Source: Aurifilum marmelostoma (Eukaryota > Ascomycota > Sordariomycetes > Diaporthales > Cryphonectriaceae). From it: a DNA stretch of 64,000 nucleotides. Numbering within the stretch: position 1 is the stretch's first letter; each line of letters begins with the position of its first letter. The stretch covers positions 1,922,001 to 1,986,000 of the forward strand of contig JAMXSV010000024.1 in NCBI GenBank assembly GCA_027559495.1, given 5' to 3'. Below the pieces are notes generated by a model that searched no databases, had not been told where the DNA came from, and worked only from the letters and a program-made list of their open reading frames with translations. Below, piece after piece: positions 11,011-21,209 of this stretch. Position numbers and translations under genes: made by a program.

Positions 11011-11773
11011 GTTGCAGGCCGGCTTGTTTTTCTGTACGTGGAGGGAGAAAGGAGAGGAGAGAGATGGAGGGATGGAGAAGGGATCGTCGGGTTACTGCAT
11101 GGAGGGTTGGCTATTTTGGTCGAGAGCTCTTGGGAAAGATGCAGCCTTACTGCGCCGAACTGCAGGTCCCGCGTCACCGGTACAGAACCCCAAACGCACA
11201 GACCATGTCAGGGATTCCTAGCGCAATGGTTAAGCTGCAGCTGCTGCTGCAGCGCCCAAATACAATGCTCACTTACTTACTTTGTAAGTATGCCCCTAGA
11301 TAGTATCTACATGCTACACATGCGATTAGTCGCTTGTCACCCAAAATGCATGCATGTCAGCTCAGGAAGACGTTTATTGTTTCAACCGAAGGGAAGGGAA
11401 AGTGAAGTGAAACGTGTAGAGACGATATCAAAAATTTCCATCATCCTCCTATCAAGAAACCAAATACCCCTTTGAGAGAAATAGAGGTCCAGTACTGCGC
11501 GGGTTCCATCCTTCGTGCCTAGCAAGTGTTCGAAACCAAAAGGTACGGGGGAACGAAGTCGAAGAAGGTTCTGGCCCTTGCACCCCGTTGATCGACCGCC
11601 TGACTGGGCTTCATACGCATATAACAAGAACCCGAATCAGCTGCTGAGGCTGCTGCCAAGGCTAAGGAGGCCATGCCTCACTCATCGTCCAAGGGTCTTA
11701 CTCCTCCCCCTTCTCCTTCTTTTCCACCACCACCATCATCACATCACTCCTTCAATATCCGGGTCAGAGTCAT
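11011..11773. other. Intergenic between LSM4 start and BAR gene end
   Basis: This stretch holds the LSM4 promoter and 5' leader (LSM4 runs leftward from 11010) and the 3' flank of the BAR-domain gene. A 170-codon open frame on the plus strand crosses LSM4 intron 1 and has no recognisable content. I see no other feature. Confidence 0.45.
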
Positions 11774-13196
11774 CTAGGAGGTGCTCTCACGGCTCTTCCG
11801 GTAGCTGGCCTATTTCATGACAACTGAATGTCAGTCTTGCGCTGAAATATTTCACTGGTTTATTGATTCAGGGCAGCGAATACGCCGAAGCGCGACTTGC
11901 CTCCTGCTCCACCTGCAGACCCTCGATGGTAGGTGCAAGCTCGCTGAGGATCTCGTAGGCCTTCTTGTGGTACTCCATCTGGGCCGAGATGAGCTCAGCA
12001 AGGTTGCGGAGAGGCTCAGGGGTATCAAGAACCTGTGTGTGTGTGTGGTTTCTCATGGTCAGTAAAGGGTTCACTACTTGAAAGTAGGTAATTATAGAAT
12101 AGCTCACATTCTTCATCACTCCAACAGCCTCCTCGGTCTGCGTTACAAACTCATCCTCGGCCTTCTCGATCTCCTCCTGCGCCTCGGGGCTGATCTCGTC
12201 CTCGTGGGCACCCTCACGGGGGCTCTGGGCGGCGGCGACGGCTGGCACGGGAAGTTTCCAGGTGGCGCCTTTAGCCTTGGTCTTGGCTGCATCCAGGGTC
12301 AGGCGGGCCTTCTCAACGCCCTTGCGCGCGCGAGTGGCAAACATGATGTTGGTGTTCAGGGTGGTGTTCCAGCCGGCCAGGTATCTGCTCTGGATCTGGG
12401 CATCTTGGGCCAGCCTGGCCTCGCCGACGCGCTCCTCGGCCAGCGCGAACTTCTCGAGGGCCGTCGCAAGGGGGTCTTCGCCGGCGGCGGTGTGCTGCTG
12501 GTGCAGGAGCTGGCTGCTAGCCAGGGAGGCGCGGGCGATAGCATGAGCGAAGGTCTTGGGCTGGGGCTTCGCTGTGGGAGGGGCGGTCAGGGCAGCCTGG
12601 GCCTCGGCGGGGGAGGTTGCAGTCGATAGCAGCTGGACCTTCTCGCTCACTGTGCGGCCGAGGTCTTGGAACGTCTCATTGATGTTGCGCGGATAGTCGT
12701 AGGCCTCGGAAGAGTACTGGTTGCTAGATCACGATAAGGGCGGGTTAAGTCAGTCTCGTTTGGCTCCGTTTTGATGGGACTGTCTTCGGGACTCGCAACT
12801 CACGTCACAGCAAGCATCTTTTGGTGGACCTGCTTGAGAGCATCCACTCGCTTCTCAAGGTCGATGTAGTCGGGAGGGAGCTGGGTCTGCATGTCATAGA
12901 GAGAGCACGAATCAGTCAGCACATTTCCTTCTTTTCGGATTTGTTCTTTGCTCCCATTTAGTACTGACCTTGTCGTCAGCCTGGCCCAGCTGCTCCTTGG
13001 TGTACTGGAAGGTACGAGATGCGAATGGGGTGATCTGGGCCCCAAAGCCACTGGCAGGACAAGTTGTCGTCAGCTGCTGGACTTCTGTATTGCATAACCA
13101 AATCATCCTATCCAGAAAGGATGACAGCCCGAGATTTGTTCCTGGTTCTCCTTGTTCTTACCTGAGGCTTTTGCCAAAGTTCTTGAAGTTATCCAT
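11774..13196 (-). CDS. BAR-domain protein, Gvp36-like
   Basis: This predicted membrane-curvature protein resembles yeast Gvp36, a BAR protein of Golgi and endocytic vesicle traffic. Six exons fit: 13196-13162, 13050-12969, 12886-12804, 12723-12108, 12032-11901 and 11809-11774. They give 327 residues, close to the 326 of yeast Gvp36. The start MDNFKNFGKSLSGFGAQITP is an amphipathic lead, followed by RTFQYTKEQLGQADDKTQLP and PDYIDLEKRVDALKQVHQKM, then long helices typical of a BAR fold. A weakly charged linker (about residues 190-230) interrupts the last helices. The final intron (11810-11900, 91 nt) uses a GC donor, GAG|GCAAGT; reading through it gives the premature SRASAYSLP end, whereas splicing gives ASYRKSRESTS, matching the usual EASYRKSR ending of this family. 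Phases agree at all five junctions. Confidence 0.9.
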
Positions 13197-14153
13197 TGTG
13201 ATTTTGGGGGACTGTGGCTCAATGGGATCTTTCCAGCTTGACGTTGAGGTGTTTTTGTTGTTTTGTCCTGGCAAGGGTTGAGGGAGAACGACACGGGTGG
13301 GCTTGTTGTCTCAATGACCGACAGGTGCAGGCAACAGTTAGGTACTCGGGCTTGGGGGTTGGGTGAGCACTGAGAGAGAAGCAGTTGGAGGGGGTGGCAG
13401 CTTCTGGAGCAACGGCCTATCAGGAGCTTGCTGGCCTGTGACAGCGCTGCGGGGCTGGGGGTTCAGTTTAGGTAAGCAGGGGGTTGCCATGGCTGCTGGC
13501 TGCTGGACTTTGCACTAATTACCCTGAGCACCTCTCACCTGTCCTCGAATATCATGACAGATATGACACGTTCTACATTCTATGAGACAATGTAATCGTC
13601 GGGAGAAGAGTTCGAGATTCATCTCCAGGCGCAGTGTTCCAAAATTGAAGAATATATACCACACTTGTTCAATTACCCAAGATTGAAATTTGCTTGTTCG
13701 GGTTCGTTTGATGACATTGTTTAGACAGCCATGCAACACTTGTTGTACGCCCTCAGATCACACAAGAATCGAAGAAAGTATCTGACTCTCCCAAGAAACA
13801 AGGCCTGGCTACTTGAGTCACACAACTAAGATACACAAGGTGGGGGATAGCATCTGTCAATGGCACAACATATCAGGTTCAGGAACTTTATTCCAAAAGA
13901 AAAAAAAATGCTACATACTTCCTTGACGCCTGCTCCCTATCCAACCATGAGATGACCATATCCTCCATCTAGAACCGCCCGGGTATTCCTATCCTTAATT
14001 TGCCCCCAAGCTCCCTCCGGGTGATCACAAAATGTACTAGAACGCCAGCCCCATCCCCGCACCGGCAGATAGGCTGCTACTGATACATTTCCCACCACCT
14101 TGTGAATACACACACAGAGAGAAGAGAGATATATATCATATTCATCTCATGCT
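13197..14153. other. Intergenic: BAR gene promoter, kelch gene 3' flank
   Basis: No gene is supported. The right half (13900-14150) is AT-richer and may contain the 3' UTR of the leftward kelch gene. The left half is the promoter and leader of the BAR gene. Confidence 0.45.
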
Positions 14154-17100
14154 TCACCACGACCGTTCTGGGGTCAGTCTCTCCTTTGTCGGGCTGTTAC
14201 TTCTGCTCCGCTGCTCAAAGCTCTCCACCAAGTCCAGAACCCTCGTCCGCGGCCTCTCGTATCTAACCTCCTCAGCCTGCATTGGAATACCCGGCGAGAA
14301 GCTCCTTCTGCCCTCATAGTGCGACGAGTCCTCGCTGCCACGCGACTGGGGCACCTCGAGAAGCCGCGCCTTTCTCTCGTCCTGTCTGACTTTCTCGTTG
14401 GTTGCGCTCTCGAAGCTTCTCTGCTCGAGGAGTCGTCTCGTCTTTTCTTCTTTGTTGTTCTCTTGGTCCTCCCTCTCCTTCTCGTTGGTCGCACTCTCGA
14501 AGCTTCTCTGCTCGAGTAATAATAACGGAGCCGCCTTCTCTGGCTGCTTTCCCTTGTCTGGCGTCTGCGCCTCGCCCAGATTGTCTCTCCTCTGCTCCTC
14601 CTCTTCACCAGAAGAAACCTTCTTGGGGTGGATATTGTCATTATCACCATCACCAATCTCTCTTCCACGGTCGGAATCTGCTTCTTCTTCAAATATAGGC
14701 GAGGGTCTTCTTTTCTCATCTCTCTCCCTCTCCCCAATAGTGCTGTTGTCGTCTTCGTCGTTGTCCTCGTCATGCTCCGGGTCAACGATGACCGCAGACT
14801 CCGCGATAGAGATGACATCAGGCTCGCCATTAACGATCCTCAGTCTCTCCTTCGGGACGCTGAACATGACCTGCACAAGCCTCTGCTCCGCTGACCTCTC
14901 GACGTCCCAGTCGTCCTCTTCATCCTCGTGCCCGTCACCGCGGTCACCAGCAGACCTGCCGGCCCCGCCGCCAATATACTCCTCCCACGCCGACCGCCCC
15001 TGCTTCCGCTTCTGCAGCAGTCCATAGCCTCCCAGGCCCATCCCGCCACCCAGGCCCCAGCGGTCATAGTCGCTCGTGTCACCTCGCGTAGGACTCTCCG
15101 TACGGTTCGAGCCCGTCGCCGAGCTGCCGCTGCTGCTGGGCCCGCTGAACACCCTCCTCAGGCTGCCAAACCAGCTTCTCCGCGGCGACTTGCTCTTGCT
15201 CGGGCTGCCAGGTGCACCGTCATCATCTGACACGTGCGTCAGGTCCTCGATGTCCGAGATGGGCCTTGGGCGGCCAAGGAGTAAGGTGGGGCCCTCGGTC
15301 TGCAGGGCAGGGATTGACTTGGCCGTGATGAAGCTGCTGTTGCTGTTGCTGCTGCTGCTGTGGTCTGAGTGCGAGGTGCCTCCCCCTCTTCTCGGCAGCG
15401 CCAGCCCCAGAAGCAGCGAGCAGTCCTCCCCCGGCGCCAGCGCCAGCGACCCGCAAGGAGTCAGAGCGGTTGACAAGGAAACTAAAGGCGCTGCGGTTCG
15501 AGTCGGACAGGCCGCTCTCAGTCCTCGCGCCGGGCGTAGTCGGCGTGGACTCTCCATCTGCAAACCGCACAGACGAGCGGCGGGCCGGCGAGATTCTTCC
15601 CATGCGCACCGACGCGCCGCGGGGCTGCAGGCGTCTTGTGATCAGGGCGTCTGAGGCGTCGACATCCGTTACCCAATCTGTCACTTCTGGGTGCTGCTGC
15701 GGTTGTGGAGGCTGGGCCAGCGTCGGTATGGGCGTGGGCGTGCGTTGATCGTACTCGTAGACATGATCATGATCAGTCGCCGTCGGGCTGCTGGGCGGGT
15801 TCATGCTCCTGGCAGCGAAGGGGCTCGGCGCGATATCGTTCACAGGCGTAATGAAAGGGTCATCCTCAGCCCCCTCAACCTCTTTATCGGGGCTCATGGC
15901 CCCGTGCATGGACATCTCATCCTCCTCGTCCTCCATGATCGGCGAGATGACCGCAAATGTCCTGCTCTCGTCCACACCCGTAGGCTGATACAAGCCCTGC
16001 GCAATGCGAGGGTTGGGCTTTCTGCGGGTGGGACCACGGTACCCCAGAGGGGGGCTCAATAGCCGCGAGGCTACCAAAATCGTGATGCTGCTGCTGCTGT
16101 TGTTGCTGCTGCTGGGGACCCCCTCGTTGGCCGCGAAGACTCTCATAGCCTAGGGACTTCTCGTCGCGGAGGTATGGATCGTGCCCGCCTGTGTACGAGT
16201 ACCACCTCGCCGCTGCCTTGGGAACCCATGGATACTGCTGGTCGTGTTCGTGATCTGTTTCGTACATCTCTTCTGGGGTGATAAAGGGGGTTCCCGTGGT
16301 CAGGCTGCGGATGTGCTCGTCGCGGTGGGCATGCCGGCGGCGCTGGCGGCGACGAAAGCAGAAAAAGGCGATGCAGAGGGCGACTGCCAGGAGAGGAATG
16401 CCAGCGCCTAGGCCTACTTCCAGGCCCAATTTTGCATTGTCTGTCAAGGAGGAGGAGGTTTGGTCGCCAGAATCCGAAGAGGACGAAGATGAGCTGGTCG
16501 GGTTCGTGTACGAGTCGGACCAGGAGAATGAGCTGAGATTCAGGAAGGCCTTGAGCTGACCGCCGGCCACGCTGATGTCGTCTCTGGTGCGCAGTTTGGA
16601 TGCAGAGGACGACGAGATGGAGTATCCACCCGCCACCATCATCACATTGCCTGGAAGCAGCGCAGCACCATGGCCATAGATACCGTCAGCACCAGTCAGA
16701 GGCTGGTCGTCAGGCACCACCCAGGTCCACTCCCCAAATGCGCTCCCGCTCAGGTCCAACACCACAAGCTGTGGTTCCGCGGGCGTACTCGTGTTGCCGA
16801 CCCAACCTCCCAGGATGATCAAGGCCGTGCCAGCCTCGTTGAGCACAGCGGTGTGTCCAGAGCGAGGCTGCACCTGCACGGCATCATCTCCATTCTTAGC
16901 GAGCTCGCTGCCAGTAGATGAAGACGTGGAGCCGCTTGAGGGGCCCGAGATAGCAACATAACTCCACGACTCCTCGGGCAGGGACCAGATGGCAGCTGTC
17001 GAGATGTTGACAAAGGCGCTGCGCGTGTGGCCGCCCAGAACGATGCTGTTGACCGTCTGGGAGACGGTGCCTGAGATGTTGGACATGGAGGGGGGCAGCT

Positions 17101-17891
17101 GGGTGAAGGTGAAGCCTGCCTCGGCGACGGGCTGTGATGCCAGGGACATGACCTCGACGTCGTAGCTGCCGTCAGAGGAGGAAGGCGTGAGCCTGACCAT
17201 GGCATTGGAGTAGTCTGCCGCGTTGACCCAGGTTGTGGATCCATTCAGGGTCGCGTTGGGACACTGGCCGCCGTACGAGTAAATCTGCGGTGCTGATATG
17301 GACGGGGCAATAACTTCCGGAGAAGGCCACGCCGCCTCCGAGGAAATAAGGACCCATCGTACCGTCTAGAGAAGAAGAAGAACCCAGCTGTTCCTCCCAC
17401 GATGCCTTGCTGACGGTGGTGTTGTAAATCCATACCGACGAGTTGTCGTAAGACGAACAGTCGCCCGCATAGACAATAATGGACCCATCTGCTGCAAGCG
17501 TGGGTGAGAAAGTCGTGGTGTTGTCTGATGAGGATGACGACGACGAGAGAAAAGGCAGTCCAGAAGTTAGTGTTGTGACAGCACTGGTGAGAGAGGAAGA
17601 GGCCAATGTGGACGATATGTCGAGGGACAAGAGGTCAACCGAGTCTCCAGCATCGTTGGGCGACAAGATGTAGGCTGTGGTGTTGCTACTGCTTCCTTCC
17701 TCGGTCGAACCAGGTATGAGGATGGTCGTTGGTATGTAGGGCAGGAGCGATGTTGTCTTGGCACCTAGCACAGCGGAGACGGCAGACGAGGCTAGGATGA
17801 CATTGACCATGATCGTCATGGCCGACGGCCGTGTCCGGATCGACAGCGCCGCCGCCCCGGAGCGCCTTGTCCTGACGGTGCCGGACAGCAT
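14154..17891 (-). CDS. Large kelch-propeller, single-pass membrane protein (three frame breaks)
   Basis: This is a type I membrane protein of about 1,244 residues once three single-base frame breaks are allowed for. It starts with a signal or anchor segment (TIMVNVILASSAVSAVLGA, about residues 26-44). A Ser/Thr/Asn-rich ectodomain follows with kelch-like blades, for example YFLGGGVAF, SYGGQCPNATLNGSTTW, RSGHTAVLNEAGTALIILGG and GHGAALLPGNVMMVAGGYS. Next is one transmembrane helix (GLGAGIPLLAVALCIAFFCF, about residue 490) with a basic stop-transfer cluster RRRQRRRH, and a long acidic/Ser/Gln-rich cytoplasmic tail. The tail holds a duplicated LLEQRSFESATNEK unit. Frame changes occur near 17304-17307, 16042-16054 and 15382-15386. 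Each needs the removal of one base in a G/C run, and each joins smoothly reading protein segments. The role is unknown; a cell-surface or wall-sensing function would fit the layout but is inference. Small 46-nt introns could formally bridge two breaks but lack good splice signals. Confidence 0.75.
14388..14517 (-). repeat. Two imperfect copies of a 39-bp coding repeat
   Basis: Two nearly identical stretches, about 14390-14430 and 14477-14516, each encode LLEQRSFESATNEK on the minus strand in the tail of the kelch protein. They differ at a few third positions and are separated by a Glu/Lys/Arg-rich spacer. This looks like a recent internal duplication. Confidence 0.8.
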
Positions 17892-19364
17892 TCCAGTTGT
17901 TGTCGTTGTGGTCTAGCTGTCTTAAATGCTGATCCAGATGAAAAGAGATTGTGTCTTTGTCTTTTTATAAATCAATGTGTTTCTCTTTTCTTTCCTGCGC
18001 AACACATGCACGCACACAACGAGAGAGTTCCAGTCTCTCAAGTCATGATGGTGACCCAGGGCAGAAAAGAGGAAAACATTTGAACCCGGCCGCCCCTTCG
18101 TACGTATCTGCTCTGGGTGGTTGCAGATCCGTGACAGCCTCGTCTGGGATGCTGGTGTTATTGGTGGTGGTGGTGGAGGAGGAGGAGGAGGAGGAGGAGT
18201 AAAGGGAATGAGGCGTTGAAACAAATCTCACGCGCTCCACACACACACACACACACACATACACACAAAGAACCACAACAACAACACTCGAAAAAGGAAA
18301 GAGAAACCCTGGCTCACTCAGGCTGCACGACAGCGGCAGTTGAGTTGCAACGCATTAAAGTGATGCACGATGAGCTGTTCGCCTTTTTTTTTTTCTTCTC
18401 TTGGAGAAGAGGGGGGATTGTCAAAAAAGGACCTCAATAAAGTCTGTGGTTGAAATGGTATGGGTCCGAAAGGGAAACCCGTGCAGGGTTTGGCTGAGGC
18501 GACCGGGAGGGGAGGGAATTTGGGTGGCTGGTGATGATGAATTGGATTGGCCTGAGAGATCCGATCCCGAGCAGGGTCAACAACAGGAATCAATCTTGCA
18601 TGTGAGTACCGTAGTACTACTGTGCTGTACGACATGCAGCAAGGACAGGGCTGCAGATAAAAAGTGTGGTCCCTTGGGAATTAATTCCCGGTATCCAGGA
18701 TACAAAATTATGGTACGCATCCAGAATTTTTCAAGATTCGCGTTGCGCAGGGTGGTTTGGGCACAACAGCGAAAAAGAGGACCTGGAGGTTGATGGATGA
18801 CCTTGGCTGGGCCAATCGTAGACTTTGGGCCATCCATCCCATTGCGCGTCTCACGGAACAACACACCCACCCACACACACACACGTTACAGCTGTCCTGT
18901 ACCATACACAGTACAGTGTAGTTAGTGTGCTAGTAGTACGAACTATAACACAATAGTTTCTGGCAGGAGGAGGCTGGTAGCGCACCTTGGCATGTGTGTG
19001 TGCACAGGGCCTGTTGCTGGGGTTACGACTTATACAGGGCAACGGTAGCCGAGTGTACTTGTGATGATACTTTGAGATAAAATCAATGGTAGAAGTTACT
19101 ACGTATGCTTCCAGCGAACCGATATTCAATCGACTAACAAAGGAGGGGAAAAAAATTGAACAAGACAATTCTATTCGAATTGAGCCCTCGCACCTTCCCT
19201 GCCCTGATCAAATGAGAATAAAATCCACCTCAAACAAGCAACTAGCCTGCTCCTTCCTTCCTCAAGACAGCCTCATATTTCATCCCCTCTCTTTTTTTCT
19301 TGTTTCTTCTTCTTCTTCTTTTCTTTTGTCTCTGTTTGCCTCTTCTTTTCCTTCCGAGCCCATA
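17892..19364. other. Intergenic: kelch gene promoter and coiled-coil gene 3' flank
   Basis: Both flanking genes are transcribed leftward. The stretch holds a (GGA)n-like patch near 18175-18199, an AC microsatellite at 18239-18266, T- and A-runs, and TTC-rich sequence near 19290-19350. No gene is supported. Confidence 0.5.
18239..18266. repeat. (AC)n microsatellite
   Basis: About ten AC units, one AT interruption, then three more AC units in the promoter region of the kelch gene. Confidence 0.9.
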
Positions 19365-21209
19365 CTAGTAATAATAATCATCGTCATCAGAATAAGAATC
19401 ATCAATGTCCATAACAGTCCCAGTCTGTCCGCCAACAGCCGTCGTCGTCCGCCTCGTCTGCCCCGCCGCCCTTGTTCTGGCCGCTGCTTCGCGCTTCACC
19501 ATCGATGTCGCCAGCTGTGAGCGCAACTCTTCGGCCGAGAGGCCCCCGTCCGCCACCAACGCCCTGATCGACAGCAGCTGGTCCTTCAGATCGAGCACCT
19601 GCGCCTTCACTCCCCGCAGGTCACCATCTGTAGGCCGCCGCCTCAGCTCCTCCAGAGCCCTATCGCGCTCCTCAGCCGCCGCTTCTTCCCTCGCCCGTGC
19701 GTGCCCGATCTCGTCCGACATGCTGGCCCACGTCTGCTTGGCTGCCTTCCGCTGGCCCTCTTTTTCCTTGCCAGCCCGTACGGCCTGCAGCGCCTCCGTG
19801 GCCGTCTTGACCGCGTGCCTCTGAGCCTCCAGCTCGTGCCTGAGCGCTTCGATCTGCGCCGCCTGGTTGGTCTTGTCGTGCTGCAGCTGGAAGTTCTCCC
19901 TCGACACCGTCGTCGCCGCCGCGATCTGCTCCTCGTACTTCTTCTGCCAAGAGCTCACCCGCTCCGGCCACCTCGGCTGCACGAGACCCAGCACACCAGG
20001 CTGGTCCTCAAGGTCGGCTGTCACCTCCTGGAAGTTGGGACTGAGGAAAATGGTCGAGTGCCCGTTGCCTCTCAGCCGGTACACTCTGGACCGGATGTCC
20101 ATGGCCGTCACTCCAGCCGCATAAACAGCTCCTCCAGGCCCCTGCACGAATGCTCTCTCGCCCACCAGCCCAGCCTCGCGATACGTCTCGGCCACCTGGC
20201 CTTCGAGCCCTTCCTTGCCGTCAAAGAGCCGCTGGAGAGCTGTCCAGGTCTCGTCGCCCGCGTTGACCAGCACATAGCGGTCCTGGCCCGCCACGAGCTC
20301 ACGAGTCGACCGCCCACTGGGACCGCTCCCGCTGCTGTTGAGTGATTGCATTGGAGCCACGGCGTCCTTGGCCAGCGCGTCGCGCATGTTGGCCATGTCC
20401 AGCTCCATCTCGTGCATGCGGATCGTCATACCCTGCGCGTGCATGAGCAACTGGCCCAGCAGGGAATTCTTGACCCCGCGCAGCTCGTCCGAGTTGCCAT
20501 ATCCTTCATCGTCGGGCGGCACCAGCGCCAGGATCCCGCCCATCGGGCTGTACTCGTGGTCCAACCGCTCCAGGCACTCATTGGCGTGCATAACGAGGTT
20601 GTGGTGGCTCGCATGCGGCTGCATGGCTACCTGGCTCTGGTAGTATTGGTTCTTGGTCGCCTCCTTGAGTCCCCTCGGCGGCACCTCGGTCAGAGGGCAG
20701 TGGAACAGCGTGTCGTCTGCGTCGCTGCGCGACTTGACCTCGTTGACAAGCGCGTTAAGGGGTTTCCAGTGCTCAGGGTCGTCATTTTGGTACGGCGCCC
20801 CGAGGTTCGCAAGCCAGTCGAAGGCCGAGCCCATCTCTAGCCGTCGCTTGGGATTCGAGACGTAGTTGGATTTCCCCGCCGCGTTGTCGACACCCTTGCC
20901 CGCGCCCCAGTCGCCCTGGCGTTGTCCGTCGATCCGGCCGCTGTTCAAGCTCGGGTCCAGATATGATATGAGCAGTGCCAGGGACTGGGCGTGCTGCTTT
21001 AGAGCGTGCAGCGTCGGCGGGTGGCCCGGGGTGCCCAGGTAGGAACAATTCATGTGGGCGAGCATGTGGGCGTTGACGTCGTCCTCACTGACAATTCGTG
21101 ACCACGGGGATACGTAGGGCAGGGCGTAGTCGGTGCCGTGGAAGTAGCCTACCTGGCCATCCTGCCCGTGGTTATTGTCCTCGTGCGCATGTTCCTTGTC
21201 GTGAGACAT
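19365..21209 (-). CDS. Unrecognised coiled-coil protein, 614 aa, acidic Tyr tail
   Basis: I do not recognise this family. It is a single exon of 614 residues from an ATG at 21209. The N-terminal 60 residues are His/Asp-rich (MSHDKEHAHEDNNHGQDGQV). A middle region (about 60-400) looks globular with mixed helices. Residues about 410-560 form a strongly predicted coiled coil rich in Ala, Glu, Lys, Arg and Gln. The tail is Arg/Thr-rich and ends in an acidic, tyrosine-terminated stretch (MDIDDSYSDDDDYYY). No signal peptide or membrane segment is visible. The uninterrupted frame, sustained GC-rich third positions and clear domain-like composition argue for a real gene. A nuclear or cytoskeletal scaffold role would fit the coiled coil, but that is a guess. 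Confidence 0.75.
   Translation of the reverse strand: MSHDKEHAHEDNNHGQDGQVGYFHGTDYALPYVSPWSRIVSEDDVNAHMLAHMNCSYLGTPGHPPTLHALKQHAQSLALLISYLDPSLNSGRIDGQRQGDWGAGKGVDNAAGKSNYVSNPKRRLEMGSAFDWLANLGAPYQNDDPEHWKPLNALVNEVKSRSDADDTLFHCPLTEVPPRGLKEATKNQYYQSQVAMQPHASHHNLVMHANECLERLDHEYSPMGGILALVPPDDEGYGNSDELRGVKNSLLGQLLMHAQGMTIRMHEMELDMANMRDALAKDAVAPMQSLNSSGSGPSGRSTRELVAGQDRYVLVNAGDETWTALQRLFDGKEGLEGQVAETYREAGLVGERAFVQGPGGAVYAAGVTAMDIRSRVYRLRGNGHSTIFLSPNFQEVTADLEDQPGVLGLVQPRWPERVSSWQKKYEEQIAAATTVSRENFQLQHDKTNQAAQIEALRHELEAQRHAVKTATEALQAVRAGKEKEGQRKAAKQTWASMSDEIGHARAREEAAAEERDRALEELRRRPTDGDLRGVKAQVLDLKDQLLSIRALVADGGLSAEELRSQLATSMVKREAAARTRAAGQTRRTTTAVGGQTGTVMDIDDSYSDDDDYYY

Noticed and set aside
11220..11250. 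tRNA-like A-box word TAGCGCAATGG
   Set aside because: No B box follows at a workable distance and no cloverleaf stems can be drawn.
10954..11475. Open frame of about 170 codons, plus strand
   Set aside because: It begins with a non-ATG codon, overlaps LSM4 exon 1 and intron 1, and has no recognisable content.
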